Assembly (NCBI GenBank): GCA_029262115.1
Contig: JAJCZZ010000091.1
Span: forward strand, 62,001 to 126,000
Source of the DNA: Gemmatimonadota bacterium
GTDB lineage: Bacteria; Gemmatimonadota; Gemmatimonadetes; Longimicrobiales; Gaopeijiaceae
DNA length: 64,000 nt
Direction: 5' to 3'
Part shown: in pieces, positions 9,392 to 18,053 of the stretch
Numbering within the stretch: position 1 is the first letter of the stretch
Layout of the letters: each line of letters starts with the position of its first letter
Program-made: the position numbers and the translations under genes
Notes under the pieces: model-generated
Seen by the model: the letters and a program-made list of their open reading frames with translations, nothing else
Databases searched by the model: none
What the model was told of the DNA's origin: nothing

Positions 9392-9718
9392 TCAACATCG
9401 GCTCGGGTGAGGCGACACGGCCCGTGCTGTCTCCCTGGCTTCCGAGAGCCACCGCCCTGCCCTCTCAAGTACCTCATCTGACAGGGCGTAGTGGACCCAC
9501 CGTCCGTCCCTCCTTGAGCGAACCAGCCCCGCCTCCCGTAGCACTCTCAGGTGGTGCGAGAGCAGGGACTGACCGAGACCCAGCGACGACTGGAGGTCGC
9601 ACACGCATCGTTCACCCTGCTGCAACACCTCGATGATCCGTAGACGGTTCTCGTCCGCCAGCGCTTGGAACACGCCCAAGACAGCGGTGGGACCCGGACG
9701 GAGTTGTGACCTGACCAT
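9392..9718 (-). CDS. arsR: ArsR/SmtB-family arsenic-responsive repressor
   Basis: A 108-residue winged-helix repressor: FQALADENRLRIIEVL, the metal-binding ERCVCDL (Cys38 and Cys40) at the start of the DNA-recognition segment, and LLSHHLRVLREAGLVRSRRDGRWVHY. The CVCD motif is the As(III)/Sb(III) site of classical ArsR proteins; binding releases DNA. An additional Cys is the last residue and could contribute a third thiol. It opens the arsR-acr3-phosphoesterase operon, preceded by a perfect ATCAA-N6-TTGAT operator. Confidence 0.93.
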   Translation of the reverse strand: MVRSQLRPGPTAVLGVFQALADENRLRIIEVLQQGERCVCDLQSSLGLGQSLLSHHLRVLREAGLVRSRRDGRWVHYALSDEVLERAGRWLSEARETARAVSPHPSRC

Positions 9719-9728
9719 TCTTCAATAT

Positions 9729-9744
9729 ATCAATTTCGGTTGAT
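9729..9744. promoter_or_regulatory. ArsR operator upstream of arsR
   Basis: A perfect inverted repeat, ATCAA (9729-9733), 6-nt spacer, TTGAT (9740-9744), ending 10 nt upstream of the arsR start in an AT-rich pocket. The near-identical site at 9333-9348 supports the assignment. Confidence 0.75.
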
Positions 9745-9801
9745 GTAACCACCACCCAGAGCCACCCTGGCGGGAGTTCCCGTCCATCGGACTCTCGGCC
9801 C

Positions 9802-9970
9802 CTGTTCGATAGCAACCGGCCACCCGATCGCTCTCGTCGGTCTGCGTCGGCGGGGGGCACATCGAGTAGGGCGGGGAGGGTGCCCTGCTCTCCTACCGGA
9901 AGTCCGGCAGCGGATACCGCTCCAGGTAGTTGAGGTCGAACTGGTCGAACGCAACGACGTACAGCGCGTC
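9802..9970. repeat. Right copy of direct repeat flanking the ars island
   Basis: The first part (9802-9870) is a degraded copy of the amidohydrolase 3' end, including GGCACATCGAGTAG matching GGCACGCATCGAGTAG on the left, with indels that destroy the reading frame. The second part (about 9884-9970) is the genuine 3' end of the beta-propeller gene. Each copy therefore keeps one intact gene tail and one relic. Confidence 0.85.
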
Positions 9971-11059
9971 CTCGCCGAAACCGACGACACGCTTCCCGTG
10001 CTCCATGGCGACGGTGCCCACCCGGTCGCCGGTCCGATCGAATACGTCGTACGTGGACGGGGCGCCCGCCTCGCCGTGACGACGCACCCACGCGCGCGCC
10101 CGTCTGTCGACCGGAATCCGTCCCCCGAAGATCGGCGCCATGGTTTCGGGCCACTGATACTGGTCCGTCGCCCGGGCCGCGCCCGCGCCCCCTCGTTGGA
10201 AGGACATGGAGGCCTGGCCGTTCATCATCTCGACAGAGATGCCGATCCCGCCGCCGACCCGCTCGCGCTCCGCGACCCATTCGTCCTTTTCGGCCTGGCG
10301 GATCCGCACGGGCTCGGTCCGCACGGGCCGGCCTCGCGTCCTGGTCCCGTCGGGTGTGAACCACTCGACGTGGTAGTCCCCCGCACGGGCCACGACAACC
10401 GAGCCGTCATCGGCCACCCCCCACGCGTCCTGGGGCGAGAGCGGAATCGGAGACATCGACACGTTCTGGTTGTCCCGGCCGCCCGAGCGCGTCACGGTTC
10501 GGTCCTCGATCTTGACCCGGGTCACCACCTCGCTCGAGCCATCGGGCATCAGGCGGAGGACGTCCGCCGAATCCGTGGGGGCCTGCCCCGGGCCCATCCC
10601 CATGGATCGAAAGTAGATATTCCCGGACCCGTCCACTCCCTGAGGGAGCGCCACCACGAGCGGAGCGCCCGGCCGCATCGGCCCGCCTTGCGAGATCGGA
10701 CGCGTGCGATGGAAGACCATGTCCGGCGCGATCACCGTGAGTCGTCCGTTGCCCAGGTCCACCAGGAGGGTGGAGTCGCCCGGAAGCGGCCATACCGCGT
10801 CCGGCTGGCGGTACTCGTCCGGCCCCTGCCCCTCGGCTCCGACGACGGTGCGTGTCCGGGCGTCCATGTCCACCACGAAGAGTTGCTGCCCCAGCGGGTC
10901 CGCCACCATGACACGGCCGTCCGGGAGTTCGCGGACGGTCTGGATGGTCCCGAAGTCGGCGGGGAAACGGGCCGGCGCGGCACCGAGCTGGACGGTCTGG
11001 CCCGCGACGGGAGCGGCGATGGCCAGAGCGAGGAGTGCGGGGTTCAGGCGAAGGTGCAT
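9893..11059 (-). CDS. Secreted 6-bladed beta-propeller protein
   Basis: A 388-residue exported protein. A signal peptide (residues 1-20, cleavage near AAPVAGQT) is followed by NHL/6-bladed-propeller-like blades with repeated patterns such as IQTVRELPDGRVMVADPLGQQLFVVD, DGSGNIYFRS and WGVADDGSVVVARAGDYHVEWF. Such proteins are abundant in Gemmatimonadota and Bacteroidota; none has a settled function. It faces the amidohydrolase across the arsenic island, and the flanking repeat shows the two were once direct convergent neighbours. No catalytic residues are recognised. Confidence 0.75.
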   Translation of the reverse strand: MHLRLNPALLALAIAAPVAGQTVQLGAAPARFPADFGTIQTVRELPDGRVMVADPLGQQLFVVDMDARTRTVVGAEGQGPDEYRQPDAVWPLPGDSTLLVDLGNGRLTVIAPDMVFHRTRPISQGGPMRPGAPLVVALPQGVDGSGNIYFRSMGMGPGQAPTDSADVLRLMPDGSSEVVTRVKIEDRTVTRSGGRDNQNVSMSPIPLSPQDAWGVADDGSVVVARAGDYHVEWFTPDGTRTRGRPVRTEPVRIRQAEKDEWVAERERVGGGIGISVEMMNGQASMSFQRGGAGAARATDQYQWPETMAPIFGGRIPVDRRARAWVRRHGEAGAPSTYDVFDRTGDRVGTVAMEHGKRVVGFGEDALYVVAFDQFDLNYLERYPLPDFR

Positions 11060-11257
11060 GGGGCGTGACGCTCCGGAGCGGACGGTCGGCGTTCTGGAAC
11101 CATGTTGACGGATAACGGACCGTAGGGGCCGCTACCACTCTCGGTAGTGTCGATGCGAGCCCGGCGTTTCAGGGTTGTCTGCCGAAGGCGGTCGCGTCCG
11201 GTGACAGAGCGTGGCTGGCTGTACCCGGGCGGCACCAAAATGCGCGACTTGCGAACA

Positions 11258-11668
11258 TCAGCTACGCGGCGCGATCCTCTCCCGCAGGTATGCAGATACC
11301 ATCTGATCGCCGCCCTCGCCCACGGCCACCTTCATGCAGAGGGCGAAGAGCTCCTTCGACGGCGCGTGGATCTCGTACCCGTTCAAGGCGAGGAAGACGA
11401 GGGCGCAGGCCAGCCCCGTTCTCTTGTTCCCGTCACGGAATCCCTGGGAGCGGGTGAAGCCGACGAAGTATGCGGCCGCCAGGTCGGAGAGATCCGCGGT
11501 CTCGTCATACGACCAGAGGTTTCGTGGCCTGGCGAGGGCGGAACCCACGACATTCTCATCCAGGACGCCGTGCGCGCCGCCGTACTTCTCGATCTGGCGC
11601 GCGTGAATCATCAGGAGGATCGACTCCGTGATCCATCGAGGCTCGTCTCGAGCCCCGGCGTCGCTCAC
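11258..11668 (-). CDS. doc: Doc-like Fic-domain toxin with altered catalytic motif
   Basis: A 136-residue death-on-curing protein. The core helix reads SQGFRDGNKRTG (74-85), matching the Doc/Fic motif HxFxDGNKR except that the catalytic histidine position is Gln75. Doc of phage P1 phosphorylates EF-Tu with that histidine, so this copy may be inactive, slow or act differently. The rest of the fold is intact (GGAHGVLDENVVGSALARPRN near the N terminus, YFVGF before the motif). GTG start overlaps the stop of the upstream AbrB-type antitoxin gene by 4 nt, the standard coupled toxin-antitoxin arrangement. Confidence 0.85.
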   Translation of the reverse strand: MSDAGARDEPRWITESILLMIHARQIEKYGGAHGVLDENVVGSALARPRNLWSYDETADLSDLAAAYFVGFTRSQGFRDGNKRTGLACALVFLALNGYEIHAPSKELFALCMKVAVGEGGDQMVSAYLRERIAPRS

Positions 11669-11898
11669 CTGGCCAGTTCTCGGAATACGCTGTCATATTC
11701 GGCCATGATGGCCTCGTGGGCGTCTAAAGCCTCGGCCAGATCATCGCTGTGAGGCACGACCCGGAATCCGCCGAGCCCGTCCGCAATCCAGTGGAGTTCC
11801 CGGCCCGCCGGAAGCCCCAGGCGGCGGACGACCTCCGCCGGCAACGTCGTCACGATGGACGCCCCCTGCGCACGGGTCCTGCTCGTCAGTGTACTCAC
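11665..11898 (-). CDS. AbrB/MazE-type (SpoVT-AbrB fold) antitoxin
   Basis: A 77-residue protein: swapped-hairpin AbrB domain (TRAQGASIVTTLPAEVVRRLGLPAGRELHWI) followed by an acidic helical tail (DDLAEALDAHEAIMAEYDSVFREL) suited to neutralising the partner toxin. The GTG start at 11898 is chosen because AAGGAGAG sits just upstream; longer in-frame reading has no such signal. It precedes and overlaps the doc-like gene by GTGA and would autoregulate the pair by binding its own promoter. Confidence 0.85.
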   Translation of the reverse strand: MSTLTSRTRAQGASIVTTLPAEVVRRLGLPAGRELHWIADGLGGFRVVPHSDDLAEALDAHEAIMAEYDSVFRELAR

Positions 11899-11914
11899 GC
11901 TCTCTCCTTGCTGA

Positions 11915-13711
11915 GTGTCACTTAAGTTACACCCGCATGGAGCGGCCAGTCCAGAGGGTGATGGCCGCGTGTCAGGTTCTGGCCGATGGCCGCGTCGATC
12001 GCCCCCAATCAGTCCGGACCCGACGCCCAGCACGCCGCGCACGGACGTGGGCACGTCAAACCCTTCGGGGGCCATTGCCGCCGGCCTGGCAGCGGGGAAG
12101 GACTTTTTCGTATTCCCGTTCAAGAGCTACGGTGCCTGGGGCGCCCGCATCGACCTCGACAGTTACGTGAGTCATCCCACCAAGAAGCTGATCCTCCGGG
12201 GCGCCGGTGGGTCGATCACGACGGTGAACTCCTCCGGGAACGGGTTCTTCAAGGGTGGCGCGGGCTGGAGCATCCTCGTCGATGGGATCGAGTTCAGGGG
12301 CGCTGATGACCCTCCACTAGAAACCGAGCCGCTCTGCTCCTTCGTCAACTTCGTGCTGTTCAAGGCGTACAACTCGAAGTGGGTGAGTGGAGGTGACACC
12401 GGCCTCTCGCTCTCGGCGCCTTCGGCAAACCTCGGCCGGCGAGGTGGACATCTTCCACTGCATCTTCGACAAGAACGTCGTGCACGGATTGGAGATGGAT
12501 GAGGTGGGGGAACTTCAACCTCATCAAGGCGATCGCCCAACGGAACACCGAGGGCTACGGCATCTTCTGCCACGACAATCGCACGTCGGGCATCATCAGG
12601 GGTGCGCACGTCGAGGGCCACGACGGCTATAACCCGCACCGCACCGTCGGACTGGGGGATCAACGTCTCGATCGGTAAGAGTGTAGGGGTGTATGAGGTC
12701 TACTGCGCCGAGTCCCGCATCTGAGTCGATCATTCGAGCTGTGAGGTAAGGAACTGCGGCGTGCTTGTGCTCGGCACCTACAGGATCGCCCCCGTTTTCA
12801 CGGTCGCTACTGGGGGTCAGCCCGGCGACAGGTCGATGATCTGCGGGTCGGCACAGAAGGAGATGGCCATGGCCTGCCCGCCTTTTACCAACACGGCAGA
12901 GAAGAAGGTCTCCACCGAGAGCGAGTTGAGGAACGCGCTGCTCGTGGACGGCCACACCTGGATCCGGCTCACCGCCAACATCACGCTGACGCAGGAGTTG
13001 GACCTGTCACCTCTCGTGGACTGCAGGGGTCATCAGTTCCTCCGCATCGAAGCCGACACGGATTCGAACCCGAGCCAGGTATATACGTTGACGAGGGGCT
13101 TTTCGGGCGGCGCGATGATCGCGTGGCGCCAGAACCAGTTCGGTGGCGACGGGTCCAAGTTCTTCACGATGCATCTGTCGCTGAGGAACCTCATCTTCGA
13201 TGGAGCGAACCAGGCGGGCAACCTGGTTGAGATCCACCAGAGCGACGCGAGCTTCTACCGCAACTGCAACTTCCGCAATAGCGGCGGCGACGGCCTGGTG
13301 ATCGGACCACCTCAGACGCCGCCAGGGCAGTATGCGGTTCCCGAGAGTGTCGGAGCTAACCAGGCGAGTTGTGAAGATGAAGATACCTATCAGAACTCGA
13401 TGATGCTCATCCTGGACTGCATTTTCGACAGCAATGCGGGAGTAGGACTTCGGTTGACTTCAGCCATTGACGTCACCGTCCTGGACGGTGGCACGAATGG
13501 GAATGCCACCGATCTTTCGTGGGTGGGCCCGTCGCAGAACGACGGTTGCCAGGGCGCCAAGAAGTACTTCCGGGGCATCGGCTCGGTCGTCGGCTGGAAC
13601 GCGAGCAACGCGTCCTTGGACCACGTCTACGGAATCCACACGGAGGGTTCCATGCCACCAGCCTCAACGGCGCTCGGCTCCGACGTGCGCTGCCTTGACT
13701 TGAACCCGTGA
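11915..13711 (+). pseudogene. Right-handed beta-helix (pectate-lyase-like) protein, frameshifted
   Basis: One protein can be followed across several frames: GAIAAGLAAGKDFFVFPFKSYG and LILRGAGGSITTVNSS (to about 12440), then GEVDIFHCIFDKNVVHGLEMDE, then NFNLIKAIAQRNTEGYGIFC, then INVSIGKSVGVYEVYCAES with an in-frame TGA near 12722, then a long open stretch (12761-13711) with beta-helix rungs such as LIFDGANQAGNLVEIHQSDAS and MLILDCIFDSNAGVGLRL. All three shifts are in the same direction (one extra base each); one falls in a G5 run near 12503-12511. The start of homology is unclear before about 12040. Pectate_lyase_3/parallel beta-helix proteins bind or cleave polysaccharide; no catalytic residues were assigned. 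Decay or assembly error are both possible. Confidence 0.7.
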
Positions 13712-13717
13712 GGCGGC

Positions 13718-14014
13718 ATGTGGCACCGGGTTAGCAGGCCCGCAGGAAATGCGGCAGACCGGAGAACGCTCACCGCCGTGCTCATGGGCGCCGCACTCGT
13801 CGCAGGCGGCTGCAGTGAATCCACCGGTCCCGATCCCAGCGAGCTTGCGCAGAAGGCCTTGGTGCGTGGATCGGTCCAGACGGATGTAGGCGACAGTGAC
13901 GAAGTAGGCGGCGGTGGAGTGCCATCGCGCGTCGAGCCCACAGTCAGTGCATTCGTCGGTGTCGGCGCCTTTCTGAGGAGACCCTGTGCGGTCTGCGAGA
14001 TGACGGTGTGGTAG
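13718..14014 (+). pseudogene. Vestigial copy 1 of RCC1-repeat lipoprotein family
   Basis: Encodes a lipoprotein leader (MGAALVAGGC) and ALVRGSVQTDVGDSDE, corresponding to the N terminus of the two following genes (EVRGIVRTDVDD, EVRGVVRTDVDE), then jumps to sequence that in another frame reads LCGLRDDGVV, a piece of an RCC1 blade. It is best read as an internally deleted first member of a tandem triplication rather than a real 98-residue protein. Confidence 0.6.
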
Positions 14015-14040
14015 TGATCCTTCCTCCTCGGTGGCGTGGC

Positions 14041-15347
14041 ATGCTCGCTCGCGCGCTTCTTCTTGTCCTCACGGCATGCGGCGACGCCACCGCACCGGGC
14101 TGCCCCGACTGCTCGCTGGTCGCGGAGGTGAGAGGGATCGTCCGTACCGATGTCGATGATCTCGTGGAGGGAGCCCGAGTGCGGGTCCGCGCGGTACGCG
14201 CGCCCACCGGGTCGTGCGACGAGGTAAGCGGCAGCGCCGGCCAGGCGACTGAGATCGAGACGGACCGCTTCGGGGGCTTCTCGGTCCTGCTCAATACGCC
14301 ATCCGGCGAGGCGCCGATGTGCGTCGAGGTCGCTGTCGATCCGCCGGCCGCCTCGAGCCTCGCGCCAGTGACGGATACCTTTCCGACCGCCTTCGTACCC
14401 GGCGGCGTGACGCTTCCTCTCACCGATGTGACGATCACGCTCCATGGGGATGGCTAGTCGAGGTCGCCGCGGGCGACGTGCATACCTGTGCGGTCCGCAC
14501 CGACGGCGTGATCGAGTGCTGGGGCGACAACAGCAGGGGGCAGGCGCCGGCCAGGCGGAAGGCCGGAGAGGGTCGCTTCACCAAGGTGAGCGCTACGTCC
14601 GGCCACACCTGCGGCCTACGGGACGACGGACTCATCGAGTGCTGGGGCGACTCGTTCACCCGGCGCCTGTCAGCATCCGCCCAGGTCTCTCGTGCCTCGG
14701 GCTCCCCCGAGTTCACGGGGCCCGCGCCCTTCACGAGGGTCGTCGCTTCCTGGTCTGCCTGCGCCCTCCGAGCCGATGGCCTGGGCGAGTGCTGGTGGGG
14801 ACCGACGGGTGGCACTTCGATCCCCGAGTTCGATTTCGAGCCACCCTTCTTGCTCCCTGAACGAGGACGGCTCATCGAGGTAGCGATGTTTTCCAATACG
14901 GCTTGTGCCCTCCGTGACGACGGGGTCGTCCAGTGCTTTGGCATGCACGCCGCCCTTCGGAACGCACGAGAGGGGCGATTCGTCGGGCTCGATGCGGGCT
15001 TCGGGCATGTGTGCGCCATGAGGTACGACGGGGCGGTCGAATGCTGGGGCGAGGTGGATGGTCCCTACGCTCCGCCCCTGCGAACGGCGGTCGCCGGGCG
15101 GTACGTGCAGGTCTCAGCAGGGCGGTTCTTCACCTGCGCTGTTCGAGACGACAGCGCGGTGGAGTGCTGGGGCTCGAACGACGAGGGCCAGGCGCCCGAG
15201 CTGGTGAGGCCCGTGCGAGAAGCGTTCACGCAGGTGAGCGCGGGAGGAAGGCATGCCTGCGCCCTGCGCGAAGATCGCGTCGTCGAATGTTGGGGGGATG
15301 ATCGACGGAGCGAGGCGCCCGCCGTTCGGCGAGCGGGAGAGCCGTAG
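14041..15347 (+). pseudogene. RCC1-repeat lipoprotein, copy 2, single frameshift
   Basis: ATG at 14041 starts a lipoprotein (LLVLTAC) with an Ig/carboxypeptidase-regulatory-like domain (VRGIVRTDVDDLVEGARVRVRAV to ITLHGDG). The frame ends at 14457, and the adjacent -1 frame continues with VEVAAGDVHTCAVRTDGVIECWGD and five to six further RCC1-type blades (HTCGLRDDGLIECWGD, HACALREDRVVECWGD) to 15347. Comparison with copy 3 places the lost base in or beside the GGGG near 14446. RCC1-type beta-propellers with CALRxDGxxxCWG rungs are secreted or lipid-anchored proteins of unknown role; a cysteine pair per blade suggests disulfides. If the shift is an assembly error, the gene is intact. Confidence 0.75.
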
Positions 15348-16773
15348 TGCTCCGAGCTACCGTCTCGACAGCTGGCCTGGGGCGCCACTCGGCGTCAGGC
15401 TGGCCGTCGCGCAGCTTCCGCCGTCTCGCACGGCCGGGCTTTGCGGCCCTCTCGACGCTGCTCGTCGCCGCCTGTGGAGGGGACGCCACCGCACCCGACC
15501 CGGCGGACCGCCCCTTGGTGGTGGAGGTGCGGGGGGTCGTGCGCACCGACGTGGACGAGCTGCTTCGCGACGTTCTGGTCCAGGTCGCGCTGTTGGACGG
15601 AGTCGCAGGGTCTTGCAGGGAGCCGGCCGTCGTCTCGGGCGAAACGATCGAGGTCCGGACCGACCGCTACGGACGCTTCACTTCACTGCTCTGGCCGAGG
15701 GGTCGCCCGATGCGTCGCCTTCGTGCGTGACGGTGGCCGCCCTCCCTCCCGCTGAGTCAGGCCTCGCCCCCACTGCGGACACGATCGAGACGGAGTTCGC
15801 CCCGCCGGGTGAGGCCCGTCGCGTTGTGAACGTCATCCTGACGTCGCATGGGGAGCGCTTCGTGGAAGTCGCCGCGGGAGCGGCGCACACCTGCGCGCTC
15901 CGGAGCGACGGCGTCATCGAGTGCTGGGGCGAGGACAGAGCGGGACAGGCGCCTTTGAGGCGGAAGGCCGGCGAGGGGCACTTCGAGCAGGTGAGTGCGG
16001 CGGCGGCTCGGAGCTGCGCGCTCCGGAACGACGCCACGATCGAGTGCTGGGGTGATGTACCGGTGGGGATGCGACGGATCACGATCCAGATCGGCCGCTG
16101 GAGCCTCTGGGGGCCCCTCACCCGTGTGAGCGTAGGGGCGTACGTGTGCGGCCTGCGGATGTTCGTGAAGGAAGACGCCGGAATCCGCGATGGCGCGGGC
16201 CAGTGCTGGTGGGCGTCGCCGCTCGATCCGACAGTCACCCCGCACGTCCTGCGAGGAGAGGACCCGGACGATTACCGGTCGATCTCGCTCACCGAGGTCA
16301 CGATGTTGACAACTCAGGGCGCCTGCGCGCTCCGGGAGGACGGAGCCGTCCAGTGCTGGGCGGTGGACGGCCCGCCGGTCCGGAGAGCCGAGCTCGGCTC
16401 CTTCATCACTGTGGACGCAGGGGCAGAGCACGTTTGCGCCGTCCGCGAGGACGGGACGGCGGAATGCTGGACAGGTGGCGAGCCCACGCCAGCCGCGCCG
16501 CCCGTCCGGAGCGCCACAGTGGGAACCTACGTCGCGGTGTCGGCGGGGACCGACTTCACCTGCGCCCTCCGCGACGATGGCGCTGTCGAATGTTGGGGAT
16601 CGAGCAACTGGGGGCAGGCGCCAGCCCTCGCCACCGCGGCGGAGCGCTCGTTCACACAGGTGAGCGCAGGCGGCACGCACACCTGCGCTCTCCGGCACGA
16701 CGGCGTCATCGAGTGCTGGGGGCTCAACGACCAGGGTCAGGCGCCGGCCATCCGGCGGGCAGGCGACCCGTAG
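15347..16773 (+). pseudogene. RCC1-repeat lipoprotein, copy 3, single frameshift
   Basis: GTG at 15347 overlaps the copy 2 stop (TAGTG), so the copies are translationally coupled. The N terminus carries a lipobox (LLVAAC) and domain VVEVRGVVRTDVDELLRDVLVQVAL. The frame breaks near the GAGGGG at about 15697 and continues in the -1 frame as SPDASPSCVTVAALPPAESGLAPTADTIE, then about seven RCC1 rungs (HTCALRSDGVIECWGE to HTCALRHDGVIECWGL). The break is at a different point from that in copy 2, though both need the same -1 correction. It is the longest member of the family here. Confidence 0.75.
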
Positions 16774-17289
16774 GAGTAGCGGGTCCGGCGGCCATCAGGA
16801 CCCCTGCCCGCCCTCGGCGTCGAAGCGGAGCAGCCCCGGGGACCCGCGCCGAAGGCGTGGGCGGTAGGGTGGCCAAGGTATCTGCTCTTCGTGCAATGCC
16901 AGGCGCATGTGCGAGGTCGCCGGCCGCACCTCACGGACCATGTGCTACCGCACGTTCCGGCTCGCCAGTGGGTGCTGTCCCGAAGCGCATATGTCCCTAC
17001 CTCCCCCACGACGTGCGCGTCGCCAGCGCCGTGCTCCGGATCTTGCTGCGCGCGATTCGTACCACGCTCCGGCGCACGAGCCTCGGAGCGCCGCCTCATG
17101 CCCAGCTCGGAGCCGTCAGCTTCTTCCATCGCTCCTCGGGCCCCCCTCGGCCTTCGCCTGCTCCCTCGAAGACCGCCGACCTCGCCGAGCACATCGCCTG
17201 AGCTACCTCGTCTATTTCCACGACAGCCCCTATGATGTCTGTCCGTTGGCGGCCCTGCGCATAAGCACCGCCTCAGCTGCGATCGCACC
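16774..17289. other. About 515-bp gene-poor interval
   Basis: No open frame on either strand here shows a recognisable domain, a lipobox or a convincing Shine-Dalgarno; the longer frames are low-complexity readings of GC-rich DNA. It lies between the end of the RCC1 cluster and the convergent ElyC-like gene. No clear terminator hairpin with a T-run was found. Confidence 0.5.
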
Positions 17290-18045
17290 TCACACCTGAC
17301 CACGCAGCCGCACCCACACGGCACCGAGGATCTCGTACCAGAGCTGCCGCGACCGAATCAGGGCCCCCTCACTGGGCAGGAGTTGGCGGTAGTCGAAGCC
17401 GACACGTCGGGGCGCGAGGTGGCCGGTGGGCGCCGCGACCGGTGTGAGACCCTGCGCGCGGAAGAGCGCCATGGCCCGGCGCATATGCGAGGCCGACGTG
17501 ACCAGGGCGAACGGGCGGCCCTCGACGAGCGGTGCGATCAGACGCGCCTCGGCCGCGGTGTCGACCCCCCGAGGCTCGAGTACGATTCGGGTCGGGTCGA
17601 GGCCCAGCCCGACGGCCACGTCCTGATACGCCTCGGCATGCGAGATCGGATCGCCGCCGCCGTACCCGGATAGGATGACCTGGGCCCACGGCTGCTCGTT
17701 GGCAATGCGGAGCCCCTCCGCCAGTCGGTAGAGGGCGGGACCCGACAGTCGAGCCCCCGGTGGCACCTCGGGGTCCGAGACGTGCCCGCTGCCGAGCACG
17801 ACCACCGCAGCGACCGAGTCCTGCGGGAAGACCGGATAGCCACGCTCCAGCCGCCGGATGCCGGCCTCGGTGAGCGGCTCGCACGACGCCGCCCAGAGGA
17901 GAAGCGCAGCACCGATGAGCAGGCCGCGCGCCAACCGGGGGCGAACTCCGCGATACCGAAGCGCCGCCCCGGCTCCCGCCATCAGGAAGATGACTGGGAG
18001 GGGCATCACGACCGCCCCGATGAACTTCTTCAGGAAGAATCCCAT
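17290..18045 (-). CDS. YdcF/ElyC-family (DUF218) envelope protein
   Basis: A 251-residue protein with two N-terminal membrane helices (residues about 8-30 and 40-56) and a DUF218 domain: AAVVVLGSGH, GPALYRLAEGLRIA, VILSGYGGGDPISHAEAY, PRGVDTAAEARLIAPLV, and FALVTSASHMRRAMALFRAQG. In Enterobacteria ElyC supports peptidoglycan and lipid-carrier metabolism, and SanA/YdcF are relatives; the biochemical reaction is unresolved. Length and architecture fit ElyC rather than soluble YdcF. The META-domain lipoprotein gene is 8 nt upstream on the same strand, so they are probably cotranscribed. Confidence 0.85.
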   Translation of the reverse strand: MGFFLKKFIGAVVMPLPVIFLMAGAGAALRYRGVRPRLARGLLIGAALLLWAASCEPLTEAGIRRLERGYPVFPQDSVAAVVVLGSGHVSDPEVPPGARLSGPALYRLAEGLRIANEQPWAQVILSGYGGGDPISHAEAYQDVAVGLGLDPTRIVLEPRGVDTAAEARLIAPLVEGRPFALVTSASHMRRAMALFRAQGLTPVAAPTGHLAPRRVGFDYRQLLPSEGALIRSRQLWYEILGAVWVRLRGQV

Positions 18046-18053
18046 CCGTCCCG

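Noticed and set aside
7188-9970. Integrative element with att sites
   Set aside because: The flanking repeat is a duplication of coding tails, not a tRNA or short att core, and there is no integrase.
16774-17289. Small genes in the RCC1-ElyC interval
   Set aside because: Open frames exist on both strands but none shows a domain, leader or ribosome-binding site.
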